Assembly: GCA_016715885.1 (NCBI GenBank)
Contig: JADJXL010000026.1
Coordinates: 62,001 to 126,000, forward strand
Direction: 5' to 3'
From: Polyangiaceae bacterium
GTDB lineage: Bacteria; Myxococcota_A; Polyangia; Polyangiales; Polyangiaceae
DNA: 64,000 bases
Part shown: piece after piece, positions 1 to 8,764 of the stretch
Numbering within the stretch: the first letter of the stretch is position 1
Layout of the letters: each line of letters begins with the position of its first letter
Made by a program: the position numbers and the translations under genes
The notes under the pieces: generated by a model
Database searches by the model: none
Told to the model about the DNA's origin: nothing
Seen by the model: only the letters and a program-made list of their open reading frames with translations

Positions 1-19
1 GGGGTACCCTAGAGAAAAG

Positions 20-496
20 GTGCTTTCGAGGGAAACCACCAGCGCCGCGGTTATTTCACTTGCACCTCCCGAGCAAAAGAATTGGACGGACTTCGTCGGG
101 TCATTCCACACTTCCGACGGCAAGCTGCATCTATTTCCGCTGGCTGGAGACGTCCAAGACTATCTTTTCGCCGGACCGAGCCTCGAAAATCAGGTTCAAT
201 CCTCGAATGAAGCAGAATGCGTTCCTTTGGACGAATGGCTCGAAAATAGCTTTCCCAAAGGAGGATTCCATATCGATGCAACAACAAAACAAGTCGACTA
301 CTGGACTGCAACGGATGTCGCTGGTGTACCTCGACGCATATCCGAGGTTTGGCACGGCTGGAGTGTCATTTGGCATCGGGCGTCTGAGGGCACGCTCGTG
401 CAGAATCGAGCGTTATCAGGGGGAGAGCGCGGCAACGAAGATATCAGGCGCTGTGACGCTGGGAGCACAGTGTCCTCACCCGCTCGCCATCGATGA
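20..496 (+). CDS. Hypothetical protein, possibly 5'-truncated
   Basis: The frame is open from base 2, so the true start may lie before the window; the first usable start inside is a GTG at position 20. The first ~115 residues look protein-like, with hydrophobic and aromatic spacing, ending in a Trp-rich stretch (WHGWSVIWHR). After that the sequence turns Arg/Ser/Gly-rich and loses protein character, so the 3' end may be out of frame or decayed. I do not recognise a family. It lies upstream of a secreted protein and has no convincing ribosome site. It could be a small cytoplasmic accessory protein or a chance ORF. Confidence 0.35.
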   Translation: MLSRETTSAAVISLAPPEQKNWTDFVGSFHTSDGKLHLFPLAGDVQDYLFAGPSLENQVQSSNEAECVPLDEWLENSFPKGGFHIDATTKQVDYWTATDVAGVPRRISEVWHGWSVIWHRASEGTLVQNRALSGGERGNEDIRRCDAGSTVSSPARHR

Positions 497-838
497 CTGC
501 GCTGTAACTCTCGAATGATTGTATCCACCACGCCAAGCGCAAGGCACGCGAATGCGTTCAACGGAGAGGTCTCGCCGACGCATGCCATGCGGCAATCGCA
601 ACTGCCTTCGTCGCCAGGCGCCGCCAGGGTCCGCTCCGCAGAGCCCCGAGGCCCCGTCTCGACACCATCGAGATCGTTACTTGATCACCTGATCTGATCA
701 CCTGATCCATCCATCGATCAATCGCACCGGCTTCCTCTGCGCCCAATGCGCTTTTCTGCGTTTTTCCAGCTCGGCACGCCGATTGCCATGAGCTCCTGCA
801 CCGCAACTCACTCCGCGGAAAAACCCAGGAGACACACC
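497..838. other. Intergenic region
   Basis: No convincing gene. It holds a short direct repeat of GATCACCTGATC-type sequence around 678-706 and, at its right end, a purine-rich ribosome site (aggaga) ahead of the ATG at 839. I see no clear promoter or terminator. Confidence 0.4.
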
Positions 839-2170
839 ATGTTTCGTATACCGCTCGATTCCCGTATTCGTTCGCTTTCGCTCACCGCCGCATTCGCCAC
901 GCTTCTCGCCGCGTCGGCCGCAGAGGCAAAAGTTCCGACGACGTCCTTCTCGGGTACCATTCGGGACCCGCGAGGCGCATTGCTCATGGACGCGGTCGTT
1001 CATGTCGAATACACGTATCGCTCCGATTTGCCGTCGTATTCGCCCGCAACGCCCGGCCCCTGGATTTCCTATGAAGTTCGCGTTTTCGACGTCCCCAAGA
1101 CCGGCGAAAACTATACCGCGTACGCCGTCCTCCCAGGGTATGAAATGGTCGAGGAACCCGGATTCAATTTGCAGCCCGGCCAGCATCTCGGCAAAGTCGA
1201 TCTCCGCATGGCAAGCGTGGATCCCGTCGTCAGCGTCAGCGGACGCGTCCTCGATCCCCATGGCATACCCGTTTCCAACGCGCCCGTCGAACTGCGCTAT
1301 GTGTACCGCACCGATTTGCCCAATGCCGACGTCGCCTACACGGACGCGAACGGATATTACGCGATGACGGTGTACGACGTTCCCGTCACGGGGGAAAACT
1401 ATGCCGTGCAAATCGACGGCGCGGGCTGTAGCGGGTCGACTCCAATGCTCAATTTGCAGCGCGGCTATGATGAAACCGAAATCGACGTCGCCGTCGATGG
1501 CCAATGCGGCGCGGACTTTTACGACCCGTTCGATGGCACGGATTGGAGCCCCTGGCTACCCGGCGGCGCGCAAGGGACGAATATCTCATGGACCCGCACG
1601 GGCACCGCGGTCGAGGCATATACCACGGGGTCGAACTTCAGCCCTTCGTTCATATATTTGCCCGAGCAGGGACAGCGCGTCAATTTCACGGTCGAGACGG
1701 ACATTCTCGGCGAAGGTCCGTATTGCCATTCGTGGTTCACGCGGAGCGGCGGAATTCTCTTCGGTTACGTGCAGGGAAGCACATCGGGATACTGGAGGCT
1801 TCACCTCAATGGCGCGTGCAATCAAGCTGGCACCAATGAAACGCGCATGAAACTCGATTGCGTGGGCACCGTGCCCGGATGCGTGTCGGCGCAAAGCGCC
1901 GCGCCGGTGACGAATTATTGGAGAGAAAACAATCAACCCGAGCAATACCATCGCCTCGAGGTGGTCGTGAGCAAGGAAGTCAGCGCGAATGGTTGCACCG
2001 AGACAAACCCGTGCAGCCGCATTCAGGGGTATTGGAGCGACGAAGCAACGCCAAGGATCGATGTGTACACGGCCCCCGGCGTTGTCGTTCAGGAACGCCA
2101 AGTCGGCATCATCCGATCCGGGACGAATAGTGGATCGGTCAAATGGGACATGTTCCACTTGCATGATTGA
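839..2170 (+). CDS. Secreted protein with two carboxypeptidase-regulatory-like repeats and lectin-like C-terminus
   Basis: 443 residues. The ATG at 839 is preferred over upstream in-frame starts because it follows an AGGAGA ribosome site and opens a typical Sec signal peptide (basic N-region, hydrophobic core, AEAK cleavage region near residue 30). Two homologous beta-sandwich repeats follow (about 35-120 and 125-210). Both contain a Y-T/V-YR-DLP segment and a D-VP-TGENY segment, the pattern of carboxypeptidase regulatory-like or CNA-B domains. The C-terminal ~220 residues start with a YDPFDG motif and resemble the concanavalin-A-like fold used for polysaccharide binding. Likely an exported or surface adhesin/glycan-binding protein; no catalytic residues were identified. 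It appears monocistronic. Confidence 0.75.
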   Translation: MFRIPLDSRIRSLSLTAAFATLLAASAAEAKVPTTSFSGTIRDPRGALLMDAVVHVEYTYRSDLPSYSPATPGPWISYEVRVFDVPKTGENYTAYAVLPGYEMVEEPGFNLQPGQHLGKVDLRMASVDPVVSVSGRVLDPHGIPVSNAPVELRYVYRTDLPNADVAYTDANGYYAMTVYDVPVTGENYAVQIDGAGCSGSTPMLNLQRGYDETEIDVAVDGQCGADFYDPFDGTDWSPWLPGGAQGTNISWTRTGTAVEAYTTGSNFSPSFIYLPEQGQRVNFTVETDILGEGPYCHSWFTRSGGILFGYVQGSTSGYWRLHLNGACNQAGTNETRMKLDCVGTVPGCVSAQSAAPVTNYWRENNQPEQYHRLEVVVSKEVSANGCTETNPCSRIQGYWSDEATPRIDVYTAPGVVVQERQVGIIRSGTNSGSVKWDMFHLHD

Positions 2171-2428
2171 TGCATTGCTCGTGGCGTGACCGCACACTCC
2201 CCTTGACCCATTTCCGCCAATCGATCCATCGCTACCGGCGGCCTAGCCGCTCACCCTCCTGCATGGTATTTCCGTCCTGATGGCATAGTACACGCTGCCT
2301 TACTCCCTGAGTTGGCGCAAGAACTCATTGATTGAATTCGCGTTCCGGCTGGCTTTTGCGAGGCTTCGCAGGTTCGGATTCCCATTCTGCCAGCGGTTTC
2401 AGAGCCACGGTCGTGATGATGCCACGCT
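2171..2428. other. Intergenic region between convergent genes
   Basis: 258 bases separating the secreted protein (plus) from the T6SS cargo operon (minus). I see no gene here and no strong hairpin-plus-U terminator. Confidence 0.4.
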
Positions 2429-4641
2429 TCAGCCTTCCCTGAAGTAATCGAGCGCCTGGCCTTCGAGGTTGCGCAGCTTGTCGGGGTCGTCGAAGTCTTC
2501 CCTCACGTAAACGAAGTTCCACCCGAGGATCGTGTGGCCGTGATGGAATGTATCGGTCACCGAATACTCCTTTCCCATCGCGGTCTTCCTTTTCACGCTC
2601 TTTTGATAGACCGGCAGGATGACGTTTCGAGGCCCCGGTACGCCAGGCAAGGGTTTCGTGAAAGCCGTCGGTACGTTCGTCATTCCCTCGGCCACGTGCG
2701 CTGCGCCATCGTTGACGGGTTTGCTCTTCAAGCGCCGGACGATCTTCACGCGCCCCGGAAACGACGGGTCGGCAATGCTCGTGAGGATCAGCGATTCCCT
2801 ATAGTTGAGATCCATCGAAAGGTCGCCATCGTCGCCAAAGAGGAACCAATCGTTTTTATCTTTGCTTTTATATTGATTCTGCTTTTCCTTTATCGTCGCC
2901 AGGTCGGGGGCGTGTTTTGCCATGAAATCCGAGAGCTTCATCGTCCGGGAGCCGACGGCCCACATGCACCGCGCGAGCACACCCGTCGGTAAAAAGAGGA
3001 ACCACCACGGTTGCACGGAGGAAAAACCCGGCGTGTTCCTGAGCGACCAGAGATAACGAGCCACTGTGTAATTTTGATCGTCTCCGTCGCGGTACGTCCG
3101 CAGGAGCTTGCTCACGAAAAGGACATGCTCCGGCGTGAGCTCCGCCGGCTCGATGTTCGCTCCGTCAGCACCAGACGCGCGAGGCCAATGGGGCGGGCTT
3201 TTTTCATTAAATCGATTTGTTTTTGCAGATCCGGGGCCGGCTTCGAGATACCCACGCCGTTCGGCGGCCCGGCGTCGTTGCTGTAAATTTTTGTGTACGC
3301 GCACGTATCCATGTTGGATCCCAATCCGCTTTCGAGGACGAGCCCGCGGCCGAGGGAGCGGCCATTGACATCCTTCTCATTCTCCATCGGCTCTCTCGAA
3401 TTGCCCCCGCCACCGGCGTCGAAGAGCTGCACGCGCGTCTTGTCCTTGTGGACGCGCAGCACGTGGAAAATGTGGGAGCCTTTCCCTTGACCTTGCCACT
3501 TCACTGTCACGGGTTGAATGCTGTAGCCCGTCTTGTCGGGCAGAGCGTCGAAGTCCGCTTGGTCCTTTTTTTCAATGCCCTTGATCGCGTCCGGGACCTT
3601 GCTGCTTACCTTGCCCGTCGCAGCCTCGATCCGAGCCCGAAGGCTCGCGCTGGGGTCCGCCCCGTCCTTCACGAGCGCTTTTCCCACGATGACCTCGGTG
3701 AACGCTAGTTGATGGTGGCTATGGTACGTGTAAACGGATCCCGGCGCGAGAGGCGGCGATTCCGCGCACATCTTTGCGACGTTTGTCACGTCGTTATCTC
3801 CGCGCCAGAGCCATTTGCCGGGCGAACCGAAGACAGGCGAACCGAACGCCGGCGCCGCCGAGAGGCCCATCATGTCAATCGAGGGTTGCAGCTCGTTCTT
3901 TGCAAGCTCAATGCGAAACCCTCGCGTCACGAGCCCGAGCGTGGCGAGATGCTGGCACGCGGCAACCATGGGCGAGGCCGGGTCATCGTTCATTTTCCAG
4001 ACCCGCGCCTTGTCCTCCGCCTCGTCGACGATGACACGCTGCCTCGGATCCTCCCAAGAAATGACGCTGCGGCCCGTCGTCACCGTTTTGAACTTGTTGG
4101 TCTTTATGTCCACCACGACCTGCTTCGTCACCTTCGCGTGCTCGAGGTATTCGGTCTGCAGACGCGAATAAATGTATTCCTCCCAGGCGTCGCCAAAACC
4201 ATCCCCCATGGAGTATGCAGCGAGGCCGTCGTACGTAATGCCCGCGAAGAGCTCCGAATAAACCTGCGCCCATTGCTCGTCGAGTCCCATCGGATCCTCG
4301 GACCAATCCATGATGATGGACTCCTGGCTCTTCCAGGCCTCCGTCAAAGCGCCATGGCATGGCCCATCCGGGCTCGACATTCGCTGCCAGTCGCATGTCT
4401 GGAGGCGGAGGGAGATCCACGAGAGCACTTCTTCGATGAATTGCGCGGTCTTCATCTCCTCGGCATCGATGACGTGCTCGAACTTGTAATCGGTTTTCGA
4501 CAGCCACGTCGCATTGGGCGGCACCTCTGCGAGCGCCTCGTTGATCCCCACGAAGATCATCGGCGGCAATTCCGTTTCCATCGTGACCGAGACCGACGTA
4601 AATATGCCATCATTCGTCACGGTGAACTTCGGCTTACCCAT
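2429..4641 (-). CDS. Candidate T6SS effector/cargo protein downstream of VgrG (frameshifted)
   Basis: Reads as two overlapping frames (4641 to 3112, then 3304 to 2429). They join smoothly into a ~737-residue protein if one A is added to the six-A run of the coding strand (T run at 3199-3204). The join converts a low-quality Ser/Arg tail into a protein-like segment continuing to a stop at 2429. The ATG at 4641 has a strong GGAGGGG ribosome site and lies 28 bases after vgrG. No signal peptide or membrane segment was seen. There is a His-rich YHSHHQLAF segment near residue 310 and a Gly-rich loop near residue 435. I do not recognise the family. Position as last gene of a VgrG/PAAR-like operon suggests a secreted toxin or cargo. 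The break may be a sequencing deletion, a real pseudogene or slippage on the A run. Confidence 0.6.
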
Positions 4642-4669
4642 CGCTGTCGTCCCCTCCGCAATGCGCCAT

Positions 4670-7315
4670 TCATTGACCGTAGAGCTTCTCGAGCTCGCCG
4701 ACCGTCGATGCGTCGAGCTCGCCGGTCCTCGTCTCGAGCTCGTAATCGTCCTGGAACCATTTTACCGCGCGCCGCAGGGCCTCGTCGGCGATATCATTCA
4801 CCTGCCCGGAATAATAGCCAAGGCTCTTTAGCCGCTGTTTTGCACCGCGTGGCGTATTCGCCCCGGGGATTTCGCCAATTTGAAATGAATACCGACGCTT
4901 CCGCCCCTCGGGGAACGTATCGATCCAAATCATCACGTCGGCCGTTTCCGCCTCCTCGGGCACGTCCGCCTTCAAAACGCCATCGTCGTCGAGCTCGCCG
5001 CGGAAACGTTGTCCCCCAGCGACGAGCTGGTAGCTACGACCGTCGTAGGGCTCGTGGTTTTCGTCGAGGAAACGTATGGAAATCGGTTTCGTCTTGGGCT
5101 CGTTCGTTTCCTCGTCACGCTCGGGCGCGGGCGACGAAGGCGGCTGAAGCTCGAGTTTGTCTCCCCAGATCTTGGCGTTCGAATCGAGCTCGAGGGCGCT
5201 CTTTTCGCCATATATGCGCACCTTCTTCGCGACGAGCTCGGCCTCGTCGCCGAGCGACAGCGCGGGGCCCTTCCCGGTGAGGTCGAGCTTCTCCTGCGCC
5301 TCGATGCGGATCTCCTTCGCGCGAAGCGTGATGCCGTCGGGCGTGAGCAGGATCTCGGTGTCCCCGGACTTGATGCGCACGCGCTCCTCGCCGCGGATCA
5401 GCACCTCGCGCGTCGCCGAAGTCCGCGCCGAGCCGTCCACGTCGGTCGTGATCTCGCCGTGCTCGACGCTGAAGGCGAGCAAGCCATCGCTCGCGATACG
5501 CACGTCGCCGCCCGCGTCGACCGCGACCGAGCCTGTGGAGACGATCGCATGATCTCCTTCCACGATGGTATTGCGTCTTCCCGCTACGTACAGGGTCGAG
5601 CTCCCGCTTACACTGACGGACAAGTCGCCCTCGATGACGCGGTTTTCATTGCCCCGAATGCGCGTGCTCTCGAGCCCTTCGACGGTGGTGTAATCGTCGC
5701 GTCCCACGCGCGTGTGCCGGTCGCGCGAGACGTCCGTGATGCGGTCGTTCTGCACGTTTTCGCGCAAATCGCGCTCGGCGCGCAAGAAGAGCTCTTCGGC
5801 GCCCGCGGTATCCTCGAACGACAGCTCGTTGTAGCCCGTGGCGTGTGGCGTGCTCGACGTGCGGATGCCCGATCGCGTGGCGCTCGGCAGCGCGAACGGG
5901 TGCGGGTGCGTCGCGTTCACGAGCGAGCCGAGGACGACGGGGCGATCGGGGTCGCCGCCGAGGAACGACACGAGCACCTCCATGCCGATGCGCGGGATGA
6001 ATTGCGAGCCCCAGCCGACGCCGGCCCACGGTTGCACGACGCGCACGAAGCAGCTCGTTCGGTCCTCCAAACCGCGTCGGAGGTCCCAGTGAAACCGCAC
6101 ACGCACGCGACCATGTTCGTCCGTGTGGATCTCCTGCCCCACGGGTCCCGTCACCGTCGCGCTCTCGAGCGCCTGCACGATGCGCCGCTCCGGCAGCGCG
6201 GGTCGATACGGCTGGCGCCGCGGAACGGCCTGGAAACGAGCCTGGTAACGCGTCTGCGTGTAGGAATGCTCGACGCGCGTCACGACGTACGTTTCGTTGA
6301 GCCCGGCGATCGGGTGCTCGTGAATTTCCAGGAGATGACCCGGCGCGAGCAGACGACAACCCGTGTCGCCCTCGCCGACCTCGACGTCACGCCGGAGCTG
6401 CTCGAGTATGAGGGTCGCGTTGGTGCCGTCGACGTCGCTCTCTTGGTATTCGCCGTGGTGTTCGTAAAAGGACAAACCGGGCGTGGGTGTCGAGGGGACG
6501 GGCGCGAGCTCGTGGTCGATCGGGGCCGTGAGCGGCGCGCTGGCGCCCCGGAGGTCGAGCAGCGGCCGTTCGAAGTCGTAATCGCGCATGAGGACCGACG
6601 CCGGTGCCACGCGGCGGCTGACGTGGAAGCCGGCCACTTGATCCTCGCGCAACGGGCGATCGCCGGCCGTGCTCCCCGCTTCGTCTTCGTGTGGCCGCGC
6701 ATGAAGCTCGCGCACGTTCGGCACGGGCGAGAGCAGGGCTGCGGCGTCGCAGAAGACGAGCATGGTCGCCTCGCCCACGTCGATGAAGTGGTAATGCACG
6801 CCCGCCTCGGCGGCGAGCCGCGCGACGAACGCAAGATCGGATTCGTGGTACTGTACGCAATACTCGCGCGGTGGGTATTTGCGCGCGACGTCCCAGCGGT
6901 GCGCGATATGGTGCTCGGCAAGGACGGCCGATGCAGCGGCGGGCATGGTCATGTCCTGGAAAACGCGGCTCAGCGTGCGCTGTCCGAGGAGCGCGACGTG
7001 CGGGACAATGACGAGCTCGAGGACGGCTTCGTGGCCCGCGATGTGACCCGCGAGGTACGTGCCGACCGATGCACGCTCGACGATGCCGTGGATGCGGCGT
7101 TCGTGGCCCGCGGAGGCGCGCAGCGTGAGCGTGATGGGCCTGCCGAGCAGGCGAGCGACGAGGGAGGAGGGTTCGTCGACGACGACGTGGGCGACAAAAC
7201 AAAATGGGCGGGACGCTTCCTCGACGCCGGAGAGCTTCACGACGGGGCGCGGATCCGACCCGAGCGCCATGGCTCGGATTGAAATGGGGTGCTCGGTGGA
7301 TGACGCGATGTTCAC
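4670..7315 (-). CDS. vgrG: Type VI secretion spike protein VgrG with C-terminal peptidoglycan-binding domain
   Basis: 881 residues from a GTG at 7315 whose GTGA overlaps the stop of the upstream DUF4280 gene; this overlap decides the start over longer in-frame options. The N-terminal half has the gp27-like VgrG region with the hallmark YCVQYHESDLAFVARL stretch (~160-180). The gp5-like OB fold carries DEHGRVRVRFHWD, WAGVGWGSQFIPRIGMEV and FLGGDPDRPVV. A beta-helix needle follows (repeated V-G-R-D and GD-type turns). After ~residue 725 come a Pro/Glu linker, a small transthyretin-like beta domain and a final ~65-residue peptidoglycan-binding type 1 helical domain (QRLKSLGYYSG...AVKWFQ). This makes it an extended VgrG that may help the tip engage cell wall. 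No sheath or baseplate genes are in the window, so it is an orphan cargo locus. Confidence 0.93.
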   Translation of the reverse strand: MNIASSTEHPISIRAMALGSDPRPVVKLSGVEEASRPFCFVAHVVVDEPSSLVARLLGRPITLTLRASAGHERRIHGIVERASVGTYLAGHIAGHEAVLELVIVPHVALLGQRTLSRVFQDMTMPAAASAVLAEHHIAHRWDVARKYPPREYCVQYHESDLAFVARLAAEAGVHYHFIDVGEATMLVFCDAAALLSPVPNVRELHARPHEDEAGSTAGDRPLREDQVAGFHVSRRVAPASVLMRDYDFERPLLDLRGASAPLTAPIDHELAPVPSTPTPGLSFYEHHGEYQESDVDGTNATLILEQLRRDVEVGEGDTGCRLLAPGHLLEIHEHPIAGLNETYVVTRVEHSYTQTRYQARFQAVPRRQPYRPALPERRIVQALESATVTGPVGQEIHTDEHGRVRVRFHWDLRRGLEDRTSCFVRVVQPWAGVGWGSQFIPRIGMEVLVSFLGGDPDRPVVLGSLVNATHPHPFALPSATRSGIRTSSTPHATGYNELSFEDTAGAEELFLRAERDLRENVQNDRITDVSRDRHTRVGRDDYTTVEGLESTRIRGNENRVIEGDLSVSVSGSSTLYVAGRRNTIVEGDHAIVSTGSVAVDAGGDVRIASDGLLAFSVEHGEITTDVDGSARTSATREVLIRGEERVRIKSGDTEILLTPDGITLRAKEIRIEAQEKLDLTGKGPALSLGDEAELVAKKVRIYGEKSALELDSNAKIWGDKLELQPPSSPAPERDEETNEPKTKPISIRFLDENHEPYDGRSYQLVAGGQRFRGELDDDGVLKADVPEEAETADVMIWIDTFPEGRKRRYSFQIGEIPGANTPRGAKQRLKSLGYYSGQVNDIADEALRRAVKWFQDDYELETRTGELDASTVGELEKLYGQ

Positions 7316-7698
7316 TCGACCTCGACTGGATTGCCGGGATCCGTGATTTCGATTTTGCCTCCCCATTGGCACGTGCACGTCGACGAGTCCGTGAGCACGT
7401 TCACCCCTTTCAGGGTTACCCCGTCCGAGCCGTCCGACCATTGCGCGGGAATGATGGGCACGCAGGGTTGGGGCGTCAGCGTGCCGCCCGCATTCGAGGT
7501 CGCGGTCGCCACTTGCGGGTTCGCCTGTGTCTTGCACATCCCGAACGGCGCGATGTTCACCATGGCTTTGTTATCGAGCTTCGTCGCGACGGGCAGGTCG
7601 GTCGCGTCAGCCTTATTCGACGGCAAAATCGTCAACGTCGATGGCGCCATCCCCTCGCCGCATTTGAGCTTCGCACCATTCACGACGAGCTTCGGCAT
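7312..7698 (-). CDS. DUF4280 PAAR-like tip protein
   Basis: 128 residues. The ATG at 7698 follows a GAGAGGAG ribosome site; a longer in-frame start at 7755 would overlap the upstream gene and adds only low-quality sequence. The protein matches the DUF4280 pattern: a VNGAKLKCGEG start, a NIAPFGMC segment, an NPQVATAT segment, PQPCVP and a late CTCQWGGKI. Conserved cysteines suit a metal-bound or compact beta cone. DUF4280 proteins are PAAR-like and cap VgrG spikes, loading effectors. The TGA overlaps the vgrG GTG by four bases, implying translational coupling. Confidence 0.88.
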   Translation of the reverse strand: MPKLVVNGAKLKCGEGMAPSTLTILPSNKADATDLPVATKLDNKAMVNIAPFGMCKTQANPQVATATSNAGGTLTPQPCVPIIPAQWSDGSDGVTLKGVNVLTDSSTCTCQWGGKIEITDPGNPVEVE

Positions 7699-7711
7699 TG
7701 AATTGCTCCTC

Positions 7712-8656
7712 TCAGCGTGCGCGTGTGCTCGAGAGCCAGGCTCGATATTGCGCAATGGCCTGCTGCCAGGCCGCTGCGAGCCTCGGATCCAGGGCGATTC
7801 GTGCCTCCCAGTCTTCGTCGAGACGTGCGTGCTGCTTGGCGCTCAGGCCATAACGGCGGAGCGTCTCCGCCTCCTGCTCGGGCACCATTTCGAGATCGAC
7901 GTGCAGCGAGGCGTGCTGTTCGAGGGTGAGCTCGACTTCTCGGGACGGCGGCGGTTCGCTGGGAGATTGCTTGGTGAAAGGGAGGATTTTTCGTGCAATG
8001 GCAGAAATGTCGTCGCTCGCCGGCGCCGTCATCCCGATTGGGACGAGCGCCGGGGAAGGCGCGCCTTGGATTGCGTGGGCATGCTCGACGGCTGATTGCA
8101 GGGCGGCCGACGCGGGGATGCCTTCGAGAAACGGTAATGGCTTGCTCGACGGCGCTGGCGCGGGAGCGGGTATGATCGCGGGGGAAACGGCGGGCATCGT
8201 GATGGGCACGCCGCGGGCCCACGGGGAGGACGATGCGGGCGGCGGCGCGGACGGCGGCGTTGCGGGCTGAAGCATGAACGAGGGCACACCCGAGGGTTGG
8301 GTGGCGACGTTTGGCGGCGGGGACTCCGGCAGGTCGAGGTCCGCCTTTTGGGGCGCGTCACCAATCGAGTCGAGGGGCGGAAGCTGCCGCGCGAGGCGCT
8401 GCCTTCGACCATGAAATGCAGCGGAGAAGCGGAGCGCCTGTTCGCGTTGTTGTCGTTTCATGCCGAGCGCGAGCTCGCTCGTCCACGCTTTGTCGATGCT
8501 CCGCCATCGCTCGAGCGAGAGTCCGAAACGCGCGACGACTTCCTCGGCCCGGTCGGTCCCGAAGTGCACGACATGCGCGAGGATGTCGGCATAGCGGTCG
8601 AGCCGCACGGCCTTGCGAAGCCGGTCCTCTTCTGCATCGCTGGAGTCGTCGCTCAT
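7712..8656 (-). CDS. Uncharacterised T6SS-operon protein with Pro/Ala-rich linker
   Basis: 314 residues, first gene of the DUF4280-vgrG operon, ending 13 bases before the DUF4280 start. The protein has two short helical modules at its ends. The N-terminal one (~30-80) contains FGLSLERWRSIDKAWTSEL and the C-terminal one (~265-310) contains YGLSAKQHARLDEDWEARI. These are internally similar: L-S followed by a Trp-containing helix ending in a D-W or A-W step. They are joined by ~150 residues of Pro/Ala/Ser-rich linker. No signal peptide. Similar repeat-plus-linker proteins could act as adaptors that recruit cargo to VgrG. That role is inferred from position only. Confidence 0.7.
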   Translation of the reverse strand: MSDDSSDAEEDRLRKAVRLDRYADILAHVVHFGTDRAEEVVARFGLSLERWRSIDKAWTSELALGMKRQQREQALRFSAAFHGRRQRLARQLPPLDSIGDAPQKADLDLPESPPPNVATQPSGVPSFMLQPATPPSAPPPASSSPWARGVPITMPAVSPAIIPAPAPAPSSKPLPFLEGIPASAALQSAVEHAHAIQGAPSPALVPIGMTAPASDDISAIARKILPFTKQSPSEPPPSREVELTLEQHASLHVDLEMVPEQEAETLRRYGLSAKQHARLDEDWEARIALDPRLAAAWQQAIAQYRAWLSSTRAR

Positions 8657-8764
8657 CGCGTCGAGGGCCGATGATAAAGTATCGCGCTACTTTGCAAAGA
8701 AAAAAAAACGGCCACGCATGACGCCGCGGATTCAACCCCCACGCAAAAATTCAAATCTCATCCG

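Noticed and set aside
3709..5280. 523-codon plus-strand frame
   Set aside because: Arg-rich shadow across two minus-strand genes; no ribosome site or motif.
5009..7282. 757-codon open frame on the plus strand over vgrG
   Set aside because: It is antisense to a clear VgrG with domain motifs; high-GC genes often leave such open antisense frames. No signal, motif or ribosome site.
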